Shown here one piece after another: positions 18,140-27,400 of a stretch of 64,000 nt of DNA (positions are counted from its first letter, which is position 1; every line of letters begins with the position of its first letter). The translations under genes were made by a program, and so were the position numbers. Location of the stretch: NCBI RefSeq assembly GCF_018381315.1, contig NZ_JAGZSD010000016.1:58752-122751 (forward strand). The letters are read 5' to 3'. The notes beneath the pieces are model-generated. The model was not told where the DNA came from and did not search any database. It saw nothing but the letters and a program-made list of their open reading frames with translations. Source of the stretch: Anaerostipes sp. Its GTDB lineage: Bacteria > Bacillota > Clostridia > Lachnospirales > Lachnospiraceae.

Positions 18140-18442
18140 TTATAACTCTTCTGAAATCGATTTAAGCAATTCTTCAACTTTCTTTTTTGCTGCTTCCTTA
18201 TTCAGCCCGGAGACAAGCCCAAACACGCTGAGATGGGGCTTTTCAAGCGGATTTCGATAATTTGCAGTGGTAAATACTACATCTACATCTTTTTGTTTGA
18301 CAGGAACTTCTGCAATTGTCCCTTTCATCAGTCTGATCTTCACCCCCGCATTTTTTGCAATCTCTTTAATTTCTTCCTGAGCGATGGTTGACGTTGCCAC
18401 CCCGCTGCCGCATGCCACTAATACTTTCACTTCTTTTGCCAT
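18140..18442 (-). CDS. gatB: PTS galactitol-family enzyme IIB
   Basis: 100-residue cytoplasmic phosphocarrier. The phosphorylated Cys is C11 in the P-loop-like VACGSGVATST. It passes phosphate from IIA to the sugar alcohol on IIC. Start ATG with AAGGAGAAG upstream. Confidence 0.93.
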   Translation of the reverse strand: MAKEVKVLVACGSGVATSTIAQEEIKEIAKNAGVKIRLMKGTIAEVPVKQKDVDVVFTTANYRNPLEKPHLSVFGLVSGLNKEAAKKKVEELLKSISEEL

Positions 18443-18467
18443 AATTCTTCTCCTTTACTTTGGTTGA

Positions 18468-18911
18468 TTATGAACCTAATTTTTCCTGAAGATAAGCTTC
18501 TGTCTCTTCATTGGAAAGATGCTTACATTTTAATAAGACTTCCGGATTATTTAAAAATGCCATCATTTTCTGCAGCACTGCCAGGTGTTCATTGGCATCT
18601 TTGATCGCCAGATTAAAAATCATATCTGTTTTCACTTCCTCTGTATCATCGTCCAGCCGCCTGAAGGTGACCGGACAGTTAAGTTTGAGCAGACAGATTG
18701 CGTTCTGTGTAATCCCTTCATCCTTTACATGAGGAATAGCTGTTGGTATTTCTGTAGGAAGCCCGGTTGGGAAATCTTTTTCACGCCGGGCACAAAGAAC
18801 TCCAAAATCTTTCCCAACAATACCTGCTTTATATAAGGCATCTCCACATAATTTAATTGCTTCTTCACTATTGGCTGCTGTCCCGTGAATTACCAAATAT
18901 CTAGTTTTCAT
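18468..18911 (-). CDS. gatA: PTS galactitol-family enzyme IIA
   Basis: 147-residue IIA of the fructose/mannitol/galactitol fold (PTS_EIIA_2). The active-site histidine is H61 in TAIPHV. It receives phosphate from HPr. It starts 11 bp after the IIC stop behind a GGGGG-rich ribosome binding site. Confidence 0.92.
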   Translation of the reverse strand: MKTRYLVIHGTAANSEEAIKLCGDALYKAGIVGKDFGVLCARREKDFPTGLPTEIPTAIPHVKDEGITQNAICLLKLNCPVTFRRLDDDTEEVKTDMIFNLAIKDANEHLAVLQKMMAFLNNPEVLLKCKHLSNEETEAYLQEKLGS

Positions 18912-18922
18912 TTATAGCCCCC

Positions 18923-20188
18923 TCATCCGAACATCGCCATAATTCTATGAATGATTGATACAACTACATTGCCGGGATTCCATCCAAAATGAGATGCTGT
19001 GACACTTTTTCCAAAATCTACATTGGTAACAGACATCATACTTGTGGCTTCCGGAATAAACATATTAGCCAAAAACAGAGTTATGTACATCAAAATTGTC
19101 ATTGCAATCAGTGAGCGGAATAGATTTCCCTTGCTGCTCAAAACGACCATAGGTGCCAAATAACAGATCTCAGCTAATAATCCAAGAGGAAAGAATCTCA
19201 TATCCGGTACAAGAAATACGAGCAGTATGGTAATCGGTATCATAATCGCAGTACACGTAATACAAGTCGGGTCACCTAAACCAAGCGCAATATCCATACC
19301 AATATAAATATCTGCATCTTCTCCGATCTTTTTATGCATATATTCATTTGCAGACTGTCCCAGCGGAGATAATCCTTCCATCATGATGGATACCATTCTC
19401 GGGATCAATACCATAGCTGCCGCAACACCCATTGCCATTGTGAGAGTTTCTCCGGGACTTTGCTTTGTAATAATTGCAAGAAAAGCTCCTACTGCAACAC
19501 CAATAATTGCAGGATCGCCAAACACTCCAAGTTTTTGTCCCACCTTATCCATATTTACATCAATTTTATTAAGTCCCGGAATTTTGTCTATGATCTTATT
19601 TAATCCGTAGCCGATCGGATAAGCCCATGCTACGAAAGACAGACATGTACATGTTGTCCCTTCCAGACCAAAAAATTCCTGCCATGGTTTTGCAGTCCAC
19701 TGAGCAAAAAACAGAACAATAATACCGCAGGCAAAAGCTACTAAAAATCCAATGACAGCATTTCCAAACAAAGCATATGCGAGTGCTCCCGGCACAAGAA
19801 AATGCATGAAATTCCAGATGTCAACATTCAATACCTTTGTAATCTTTAAGCGGACTAGTATGATATTTACAAGGATAATTGACGGAATTACAAGAACTGC
19901 AAATGGCGTGGTCCATGATGCCGCGCCCAACGCCGCAAAACCAACTTCCAATGTGTCATATCCTGATCCTAATTTTTCATAATATTCCATTGCCGGTGTC
20001 ACTGAAGTAATCAGTAAATTTACCGCTAAACAAAGCCCCTGAAAACCAATTCCCACCAATAAGCCGGCTTTAATAGCCCGTCCTGCTTTCATGCCAAAGA
20101 AAACAGCTAATATAGCGATTACGACCGGAAGCAGAACACTTGCCCCCAAATTTACAAATCCCTGAAAAAACTTTAATAGTATTTCCAT
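18923..20188 (-). CDS. gatC: PTS galactitol-family enzyme IIC permease
   Basis: 421-residue membrane transporter with about ten hydrophobic helices and the EIIC-GAT motifs SANEYMHKKIGEDADIYIGM and GLGDPTCIT. It carries the sugar alcohol across the membrane for phosphorylation by IIB. ATG 20188 has GGAGGT 5 nt upstream; an earlier in-frame GTG lies in that ribosome binding site. First gene of the operon, which continues IIA, IIB, GatD. Confidence 0.93.
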   Translation of the reverse strand: MEILLKFFQGFVNLGASVLLPVVIAILAVFFGMKAGRAIKAGLLVGIGFQGLCLAVNLLITSVTPAMEYYEKLGSGYDTLEVGFAALGAASWTTPFAVLVIPSIILVNIILVRLKITKVLNVDIWNFMHFLVPGALAYALFGNAVIGFLVAFACGIIVLFFAQWTAKPWQEFFGLEGTTCTCLSFVAWAYPIGYGLNKIIDKIPGLNKIDVNMDKVGQKLGVFGDPAIIGVAVGAFLAIITKQSPGETLTMAMGVAAAMVLIPRMVSIMMEGLSPLGQSANEYMHKKIGEDADIYIGMDIALGLGDPTCITCTAIMIPITILLVFLVPDMRFFPLGLLAEICYLAPMVVLSSKGNLFRSLIAMTILMYITLFLANMFIPEATSMMSVTNVDFGKSVTASHFGWNPGNVVVSIIHRIMAMFG

Positions 20189-20303
20189 ATGTACCTCCAC
20201 TTTTTACTTTTGTTTTTGTGTTGCCGAGACCGCCGGCCGGCTTCCCATCTCTCATTTACAAATACATAGTAGCATGCATATAAAATCAAAAACAGTGAAA
20301 GGT

Positions 20304-20398
20304 ATTTCCCCTTCCGGGAAAAAATTTCTTTTGGTCAAATTCATTTCCGGGCCTGGAAATAAAATAAATTGGTCGAATTTATTTCCTCTTTCAGAAAT
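20304..20398. promoter_or_regulatory. Three regularly spaced palindromes, candidate operator of the PTS operon
   Basis: Three 18-bp near-palindromes of the form ATTTCC-N6-GGAAAT start at 20304, 20343 and 20381, i.e. 39 and 38 bp apart. The second and third are each preceded by TTGGTC(A/G)AATT(C/T). They lie about 115-210 bp upstream of gatC and beside the regulator gene, so they may bind that regulator. No strong -35 is visible downstream; a weak TACTAT -10 is possible near 20265, as expected for an activated promoter. Confidence 0.55.
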
Positions 20399-20411
20399 AA
20401 ATCCGACCAAT
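20356..20411 (-). terminator. Terminator of the PRD regulator gene
   Basis: 18-nt arms (20368-20385 and 20394-20411) with one mismatch and an 8-nt loop, followed on the minus strand by TTTATTTTATTT, 12 bp after the regulator stop. The other strand has TGTTTTTTG after the hairpin. It overlaps the third operator palindrome, so the two readings compete. Confidence 0.65.
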
Positions 20412-20423
20412 GTTTTTTGTAAT

Positions 20424-22517
20424 TTAAACACTGCTGTGTTCGTATATTTCAATCATCCTTGCAATCTCCTCAGGGCTCTTTGCCTCATGCAGAAGCCGTC
20501 TGTATTCGTCATCCCTCAGCATATTAACAAGACTGAAAAATGCCTTTAAATAGCTTTTATGATCAATGGCGCTCAGACAGCATACAAACTCTATGGGGTC
20601 CAGCCCTTCCACTCCGAAAGGCACTGGATGTTTCAGGCGGATGAAATACATGCCAAGGCGGATACTGCCTTCTTCTACCTTCGCATGCGGCATGGCAAAT
20701 CCCTTAGACAACACAACATAGGAACCATATTCCTCGATGCTGTGGATCATGGCATCTATATATCTTGGTTCAATATAGCCCCGTTCTACAAGTTTCTCAC
20801 CAGACTTGCGCACTGCATCTTTCCAGTCCTCACACTCTGCATCCACCTCAATATTGGCTGCAGGCAGTAAATGATGCAGATATGGAGACAAGATCTCCGC
20901 CTCACTCTCTGCAGACTGTTTAAAATAGCCCCGGACCACTCCGCGGAGTTCCTTCATAAACTCCTCTGCTCTGTCTTCCGGCTCAATCATTCTGTATACA
21001 AGCGGACGGACTTCGTCGATCAGTCCCTTGGCACTTAACCCATCTTCCTCCATTCTGACCGGAAGATTTCTGCCGTTTCTCAGCGCATCAATTCTGTTTC
21101 CCACACGTATGTAGTCTGCATCATTGAAGGCTGCCGATACTACGACATACTCTAACGAACAGCCTTCCAGCGGAACTGTAGAAATCACAAAATCAGCTGA
21201 ATTGGGTTCAATACTCATGGCTTCATGGGCAGAGACTACATCCACAACCCGGAATTTAAAATGTCTTTTCAGCTTTTCCAGTAATAATCTTGATGTTCCG
21301 ATACCGGCATGGCATGCCACAATTACTCTAAAAGCGACCTCCTTATTTCTCTTTCGTTCAATGGCTGCGCACACATGGATTGCAATATATTTTATTTCTA
21401 TTTCATTTAATTTACGCTCTGTATATTGATATATAACAAACATCCGGTTGATTACTGCCTCCAGCACATCCTGATTGTCTTCCAGTACCTCATTGATCAC
21501 ATCTGCTTCCTTGTAATCGATGGGCGGTGCAGAAAATATGGATTCCAGGTGATTGGATAAATTCTCAAAAAAATCGTAATCAGAGTTCAGATCAATACCC
21601 AATTCCGATGAAATACCTGCAATATATTGTCTTGTGATCATTTGGATAATGACTGTATTTTTTCTGAAACTGTTACTGTTCATATATCGCACACCATCCA
21701 GAAATCTGCTGAAATACTTTATATCATCTTCCGTTGTAACAACATCGCAATATTGGGAAATATATTTTAACGTATCTAAGGCAAACATATAATTTTCACT
21801 GTTTGTATCCGGCTGCGGCTCCAGAAATTCACCCAGCTGATTACGGCTCACCATAATTCTTAAGCATAAAACAATTTCCTGAAAAGAGCTGTCATCCAGA
21901 TATTTTTTATAACGCTGCTCCTGCTCGCCCAAGATCTTTTGTATCACACTGGCGTCACCTGCCTGCACACTGACATTCTCAGCAACTACATTTTTATGAC
22001 TCTCATAGACAGAGAGAGAAGGGCGGAGAAGGTTTAAAAGAAAGTTTCTCTTCCCGCTCTCTGAACCTTCTATACGAAGTCCCTTATTGGCATGGGAAAC
22101 CACATTCAGTTTTCCTTCCCTTATAAATGCCTTGATATCTTTTAGATCGTTTATTACCGTTGCCCTGCTCACAAACAGATGATCTGCAACGGTTGCAAGG
22201 GTAATGTAATCAACAGAATTTACAATCATAGCGGATGCCACCTGTTTACGTTCTTCCTTGGATAATTTATAGCTATAGAAATCCCCCTCGAGCAGTAATG
22301 ACAGAGATTCCTTAAAATCCTCAGGCGGGTTGATTCTGCCGCCGTTGTTGATCACGACTTCTTCCCGATGATTTTGATTTAGGATCGTATTAATTTCCTT
22401 CAGATCATTGCGGATGGTTTTTTGAGACACCTGAAAATATTCTGCAAATCCAGAGACTGTAATCTCATCTTTTTCCTTACTTAATAATTGCACAATCTCA
22501 GTGCTTCGCTGATTCAT
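20424..22517 (-). CDS. PRD-containing PTS-responsive transcriptional regulator (BglG/MtlR-LicR type)
   Basis: 697 residues. Order: N-terminal winged HTH (about 1-65), a second HTH region (about 80-140), two PRD domains (about 170-390), a GatB-like EIIB domain with VACHAGIGTS (about 398-406), and a C-terminal EIIA domain with active His in FAMPHAKV (about 609). Phosphorylation by the PTS would set its activity. The HTH/EIIB/EIIA layout fits a DNA-binding activator rather than an RNA antiterminator. I start at ATG 22517 behind GGGGG. It almost certainly controls the adjacent PTS operon. Confidence 0.88.
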   Translation of the reverse strand: MNQRSTEIVQLLSKEKDEITVSGFAEYFQVSQKTIRNDLKEINTILNQNHREEVVINNGGRINPPEDFKESLSLLLEGDFYSYKLSKEERKQVASAMIVNSVDYITLATVADHLFVSRATVINDLKDIKAFIREGKLNVVSHANKGLRIEGSESGKRNFLLNLLRPSLSVYESHKNVVAENVSVQAGDASVIQKILGEQEQRYKKYLDDSSFQEIVLCLRIMVSRNQLGEFLEPQPDTNSENYMFALDTLKYISQYCDVVTTEDDIKYFSRFLDGVRYMNSNSFRKNTVIIQMITRQYIAGISSELGIDLNSDYDFFENLSNHLESIFSAPPIDYKEADVINEVLEDNQDVLEAVINRMFVIYQYTERKLNEIEIKYIAIHVCAAIERKRNKEVAFRVIVACHAGIGTSRLLLEKLKRHFKFRVVDVVSAHEAMSIEPNSADFVISTVPLEGCSLEYVVVSAAFNDADYIRVGNRIDALRNGRNLPVRMEEDGLSAKGLIDEVRPLVYRMIEPEDRAEEFMKELRGVVRGYFKQSAESEAEILSPYLHHLLPAANIEVDAECEDWKDAVRKSGEKLVERGYIEPRYIDAMIHSIEEYGSYVVLSKGFAMPHAKVEEGSIRLGMYFIRLKHPVPFGVEGLDPIEFVCCLSAIDHKSYLKAFFSLVNMLRDDEYRRLLHEAKSPEEIARMIEIYEHSSV

Positions 22518-22679
22518 CCTAAATACCCCCAATTCTCTCTCCCAAAACAGTAACATTCTATTTTAATTGTATCCGAACCACTGATTTAAAAAAAGAATGA
22601 TTTACTTCTTATATAAAGAAATTTTTTATAACATCTGCTGAATTAAGATTTGAATTGAATCATGGGCTTTTCTTATAAA

Positions 22680-22814
22680 AGAACAAAGTGGACACGCCAC
22701 CTCATCTCCCCCAACCCTTCACTCTTTGAGGGGCTTGTACACTTTGCGCGCCAAATGCAATTTGCCACAGGCAAATAGATTCCTTGCGCATTTGTGCGCA
22801 TCCTGCACGGAGTG
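22680..22814. repeat. Dispersed structured repeat, copy B (right end missing or diverged)
   Basis: Aligns with copy A at 7553-7697 from AGAACAAAGTGGAC through ACTCTTTGAGG, GCGCCAAATGC, GCATTTGTG and CACGGAGTG. The inner hairpin here is TTTGCC-ACA-GGCAAA, against TTTGAC-AAA-GTCAAA in copy A, a compensating change. TGCGC/GCGCA extends the outer stem. The right terminal inverted repeat of copy A is not recognisable. The element contains the last ~37 codons and stop of the binding-protein gene. Confidence 0.75.
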
Positions 22815-24366
22815 CTTCCATATTTTTTACTTTTATATTGTGCTCTCCATTTCCTACCGCAGTAAACTTTCTCTCTGCATATACCGGCATACAAAGGGCC
22901 TGTTCTGTGATCCTTTCATCCAGCTCTCTGCATATCTTACCTGCTTCTTTCAGATCTCCGGCTTTTTTCAGCCTGCTCTCAAATGCTGTAATCTTTTCGT
23001 CCTGAAAGTTTCTTTCATCCAAGAAACCTCTCACTGAAGTAAGTTCCGGTACTGCCGTGTTATGGTAATACAAATCATACTCTTCAGAATCGGTAGTTTT
23101 AACTTTGATACCGGCAGCTTTCATATCTTTAGAAAATTGTTTAACAAACAGATCTGCGTATAGAATGCCGTCAGCTTTTAATGTCAAAGAAAGCTCTTTT
23201 CCATCCTTTTCCCAAATCCCTTTTTTATTTTTTTTATACCCTGCACTCTCAAGAGCCTTTTGGGCATCATCTTTAGAATAGGGATATGCCTCTTTTGCTG
23301 TTCCTTGAAGAAAGCTTCCCTGCTTAAAGTTAGAAAACGACTGCTGTCCGCTGTCTCCTGCAGAATCCTCTGCGAACTTCTCCTTCTGGAACGCATAACA
23401 GACTGCCTGACGCACTTCTTTTTTATTAACGGCAGACTTCCTTCTCTGGCAAAAATCAAGCACTGTCTGAATATCGCTGGCCCCATAATAAAGGCTGATA
23501 ACCCCTGATTTCTGCAGACTGGAAATCAGGCTTTTATTGGCCTGAAACTGTGCCGCGTCAGCTTCTCCTTTTGTAAGCATCTCTTCTATATTATTGCTGT
23601 TAATATTTTTAATTGTAATCTTTTTCTGTTTGGCTTCGCCGTTATAAAATTCCGGATTTGCCTCCAGCTCAAACGGCAGGTTTGCAGGCTGTCCTTTCAG
23701 GCGGTACGCCCCTGTATATAAATATTTATTTTTGCTTCGGTCGCTTATCTCACCGATGCCTCCGGTTAACAGATACATATTGGATGGATCTGCCTCTGTG
23801 AACTTAAAAACCAAAGTTGTTTCATCCTTAACCTGAATCCCTTTCAGATCCTCTGCCTGCTCCAGTTTGCCTGTTTCATAACCCTTCAGCCTTGCGAAGC
23901 AGTCTTTGTAGGCAAAAGAAGATCTTCCGTCGCCCAAAAGCAAAAGAGCCTTTTTAACCTTAGCTGCCGTAAGCTTTGAGCCGTCGCTGTACTTCAGACC
24001 GCTTTTTAATTTTACTGTATACTCTTTATGGTCAGAAGAGACATCAACGCTGTCTGCAAGCACATTTTCTGTAGTTCCATCGGTACTAATCCTGATCAGC
24101 GGTGAAAATAAGAGATCCGACACGGCCTTCTCCCCTGAATATTCAGCAGCGGCCGGATGCAGGCCCCCCTGATAGTTTTGTATGCCGATGACCATTTCTC
24201 TGCCCTTCTGGTCCGGAAGCTTTTTTTCGGCTTTATAGAGAAGCTCAGCGGTATTTCCTCCTCTGCCAAGCCCCCAATACAGACCTATGCCCAGAATAAC
24301 CGCTGCAGCTGCTGCCGCGGCTGCCCGGTTTTTTTTGTGTTTAAAGAATTCTTTTGCCTTCTCCAA
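22702..24366 (-). CDS. Oligopeptide/dipeptide-type ABC substrate-binding protein (orphan, altered C-terminus)
   Basis: 554 residues of the SBP_bac_5 family. An N-terminal hydrophobic segment (Ala-rich, then VILGIGLYWG) acts as signal anchor; no lipobox is visible. The family's two-lobed core follows (e.g. LLFSPLIRIS, YTVKLKSGLKYSDG). The start is TTG 24366, 6 nt behind GGGAGGGAG; upstream in-frame codons lie under the preceding gene's terminator. The final ~37 residues (from about RAGCAQMRKESICLW) are encoded by dispersed repeat copy B, so the original C-terminus has been replaced. No permease or ATPase gene is adjacent. Confidence 0.8.
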   Translation of the reverse strand: MEKAKEFFKHKKNRAAAAAAAAVILGIGLYWGLGRGGNTAELLYKAEKKLPDQKGREMVIGIQNYQGGLHPAAAEYSGEKAVSDLLFSPLIRISTDGTTENVLADSVDVSSDHKEYTVKLKSGLKYSDGSKLTAAKVKKALLLLGDGRSSFAYKDCFARLKGYETGKLEQAEDLKGIQVKDETTLVFKFTEADPSNMYLLTGGIGEISDRSKNKYLYTGAYRLKGQPANLPFELEANPEFYNGEAKQKKITIKNINSNNIEEMLTKGEADAAQFQANKSLISSLQKSGVISLYYGASDIQTVLDFCQRRKSAVNKKEVRQAVCYAFQKEKFAEDSAGDSGQQSFSNFKQGSFLQGTAKEAYPYSKDDAQKALESAGYKKNKKGIWEKDGKELSLTLKADGILYADLFVKQFSKDMKAAGIKVKTTDSEEYDLYYHNTAVPELTSVRGFLDERNFQDEKITAFESRLKKAGDLKEAGKICRELDERITEQALCMPVYAERKFTAVGNGEHNIKVKNMEALRAGCAQMRKESICLWQIAFGAQSVQAPQRVKGWGR

Positions 24367-24395
24367 TGTTCTCCCTCCCGTTGTCTCCATAACTG

Positions 24396-24442
24396 CGAAA
24401 AACATCCATCACAAACTTGTAAACTGCTTATGATGGATGTTT
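24396..24442 (-). terminator. Terminator of the giant surface-protein gene
   Basis: AAAACATCCATC and GATGGATGTTTT form a 12-bp stem around a 20-nt loop; the minus strand continues TTTTTCGC. It lies directly after the giant gene and about 30 bp ahead of the binding-protein start. Confidence 0.75.
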
Positions 24443-24446
24443 TCTG

Positions 24447-27400
24447 TTATACCTCTTCGTCCTTCCTTTTCTTCCTGTACACTGCGAACGCTGCCGCGGC
24501 AGATGCTGCAATGAGGATAATGAAAATGTAAAGGTTTCTGCTGTCTCCTGTTTTAAGCACCCTGCGCACCCTGATCGGGCGCTGTGGTGTCTTTTTGGCT
24601 TTCGGTTTCCGATCCTTTGTTTTGTTGTAGTATGGTTCTTCTTCCTTTTTGTAGTAGAACCCAAAGTCGATGCTTTGGTCATCCTTGACCGTATTCAGGT
24701 CAGCGGCTTCCATCATCCTGTCTGCATCTTCGGAAAGTCCCAGCTTTTCAGCTTCCTCTGCATTCAGTTTCAGCATCCTTGTGCTCACAAACTCAAATTC
24801 TTTCGCTCCCACAAGCCCTGTGATCGTCTCTTCTTCAGACGGCTGTCCGTCGACATCAACATACCATCCGTCGCTGTCTGTCTCAGAATCCTTTCCTGCA
24901 TTGCGCTTGGTCAGAAATGCCTCATTCGGCGTCTCTGCTTCGACTTTATAGCGGTAAGGCTTCAGGTAATCCTTTGAGCCCGGATTCAGATCTGTTACCG
25001 GAACGATAAACTGATAATGTCCGTTTTTGTCTGTCTTGATACTGCTCGTTCCCCTCAGGTCTTTGACTGTCTGCCATGCATCTCCCTCTGCATCGTACCG
25101 GTAGAGGTTTACTTTGACATTCTTGATGCCTCTCTCTCCTTTGTCCTGAAGGCCATTCTGGTTTTCATCGTTCCACACGGTATCCCCAAGGGTCACACGG
25201 TTTTGGTATTTGATGATCCCACAGTCAACAGTTTTTTCATCCCGTGCAGTAATATAGTTATAACCATTGCCATAGGCGTCTTCTTCTTCCAAAGGATTTA
25301 CCAGCAGGAAGCTGTGGGAGATTGCATGAAGGCGGTCTTCTTCATCAAACAAGCCAAAGTCACTGTCAATCTCCTGATTCTTTCCGCTGCCCGCTTTCAG
25401 AAGCGTCAAATCCTCATCAACTGTCTTCTTTGTCCTGAGCCGGTATTTTTCCGGAACTTTTAAATCTTTATTGTAAATATCCAGATCCTTAAACCTGAAG
25501 ACACCTTTGCTGTCCGTCTTAGCAGATGCGATGGTTTCATAAGTATCATCCTCCTGCATAACCGGCTCCTGATAGCTGCCGGTGCCTGCCGGAATACTTA
25601 CATCCCTTCCTTTCTTTCTGCTCTTTGCTGTGTCCGGATCCTGTATTTCTCCGTTTTCCGGAGTGTTTTCATCCGGTGCCGGCTCCGGTTCGTCTTCCTT
25701 CGGCTCAACTTTTCGTTCCAGCCATACCGTGCGTCCCGCAACAGGTTTGTGGTGATCCGCCTGCAGTCCGTCTTTGTCCTCTGTGTCATTCCAGATCAGT
25801 CCTTCGATTTCCCCTTTGTCATAAGGCAGAAGACCTATATCGTAATCCCGGTCAAAGACAGCATTCAGCGTGTCATAATATTTGTTATTGTAAGAGATCA
25901 CAGCGTTCTTATTGGCATCTGTAATGTCTGCTTTCTGGATCTCCTCCGCCAGGATAATATAAGGAATTTTGGACTCCTTCACATATCCGTCAGGATACAG
26001 GTTGCTGTCCTTGGTTTTATCTTTTCCCTGGGCCGGTTTTGTATAAATGTACTGATCTTTCATTTCAGGAACAACCAGCCGGTAACCCATAAGACAATCT
26101 ACATCCGGTCCGCTGTCTGCCGGAACTGCCGCAGAAACTGGCAGGTTAGAGAAATAATAGGCACCTTCCTCCGTAGATTCGGTTTCTTTATCGTATTTCT
26201 CAATCCTCTTCCATTCTTTCAGTGACGGATCATAATAGCTGGCTTCAAGCTTAATCTTGATGCCTTCCAGCGGTTTTTCATTCTCATCCTGAATACCGTT
26301 TCTGTTTGCATCGTCCCATACATAGTCTCCGATATATCCTGCCTTTGCAAGTACCAGTCCGAAGTTGATTCCTTCGGTAACTGCATACCTCTTGCCGTCA
26401 CCGTCATATACCGGATGCCCGGTTGCAGAATCCCTTGGTATCTCTGCCTTGAAGTTCTCTGTCCTGGCTATATTTTTGTTTCCTGCAGCGGCCATCGTTC
26501 CGTCATTGTCATCCTTATACTTCAAAGGATTCTGGGTCAGACGCACTGGTGAAGTCTTCATAAGCTGTCCGTCCACTGTCAGATCATCAATAGTGAAATA
26601 ATATTCTCTGTTCGGCCACAGCATATCAAACTGATAAACTCCGTCTGCATCGGTCTGTGCCACCAGTTCTGTTCCATCCATACCCACGGCAGCATCCTTG
26701 CTTCCTTTTTCGTGGGCTGTCACTTTCACTCCTTCCAGCAGTTTTTCTCCCGGATCAATCTTACCGTTAAAGTCTGTATCTTCATGATTCACTCCGTCAT
26801 CGTCGATCAGATCTTTCCACACGATACCTTTATAGCGCACCGGTTTGGTTACACCGATATCCGCATCCACGGCATGCTTATCATATTCCTTGATGGCTGC
26901 CTCAGATGACAGATCGATAGCTTTTACCTGAAAACTGTCTGTGGTATACGTCTCTGCTGTAAGACCGCTGTCTCCTTTATGTCCGACAGAAACTTTTGTG
27001 TTTGTCTTTGTTATTGGAGTAGAGAGCTGGTAGTCGTCATATTTATTTGGCATCGTAAATCTGAGCCTGTAATTGCCCGGCTTCAGATTTGCAATAATGT
27101 AATATCCCTGATTGCCCCAATAATCACTTCTTGTCACAGTTGAGTACGGCTGTTTCTTGGTTGTCACGGGACCTCCGTAGATATCCTGTTTGATGTCTCC
27201 TGTGGATTCATCCATGACAAAATCCTGGCCGTCTTTATTGATGACAGCTTCTCCGTCTACATTGCAGGGGCTGCCTTTTTCTGTGAGCAGCTCAACTTTT
27301 ACTCCGTTAATTCCAGGATCATCTGCCTTTCCGTCTCCGTCCAGGTCTGTGGTCCACTTGCTCGGCAGCATTCTTCCGTTTTCTGCCTCTTTGTACTGCG

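Noticed and set aside
20356..20411. BglG-type RNA antiterminator target
   Set aside because: The adjacent regulator has N-terminal DNA-binding HTH domains plus EIIB/EIIA, not a CAT RNA-binding domain; the hairpin is placed to end its own gene.
24367..24405. 13-residue upstream extension of the binding protein
   Set aside because: It lies in the terminator of the giant gene and has no ribosome binding site; TTG 24366 has GGGAGGGAG.
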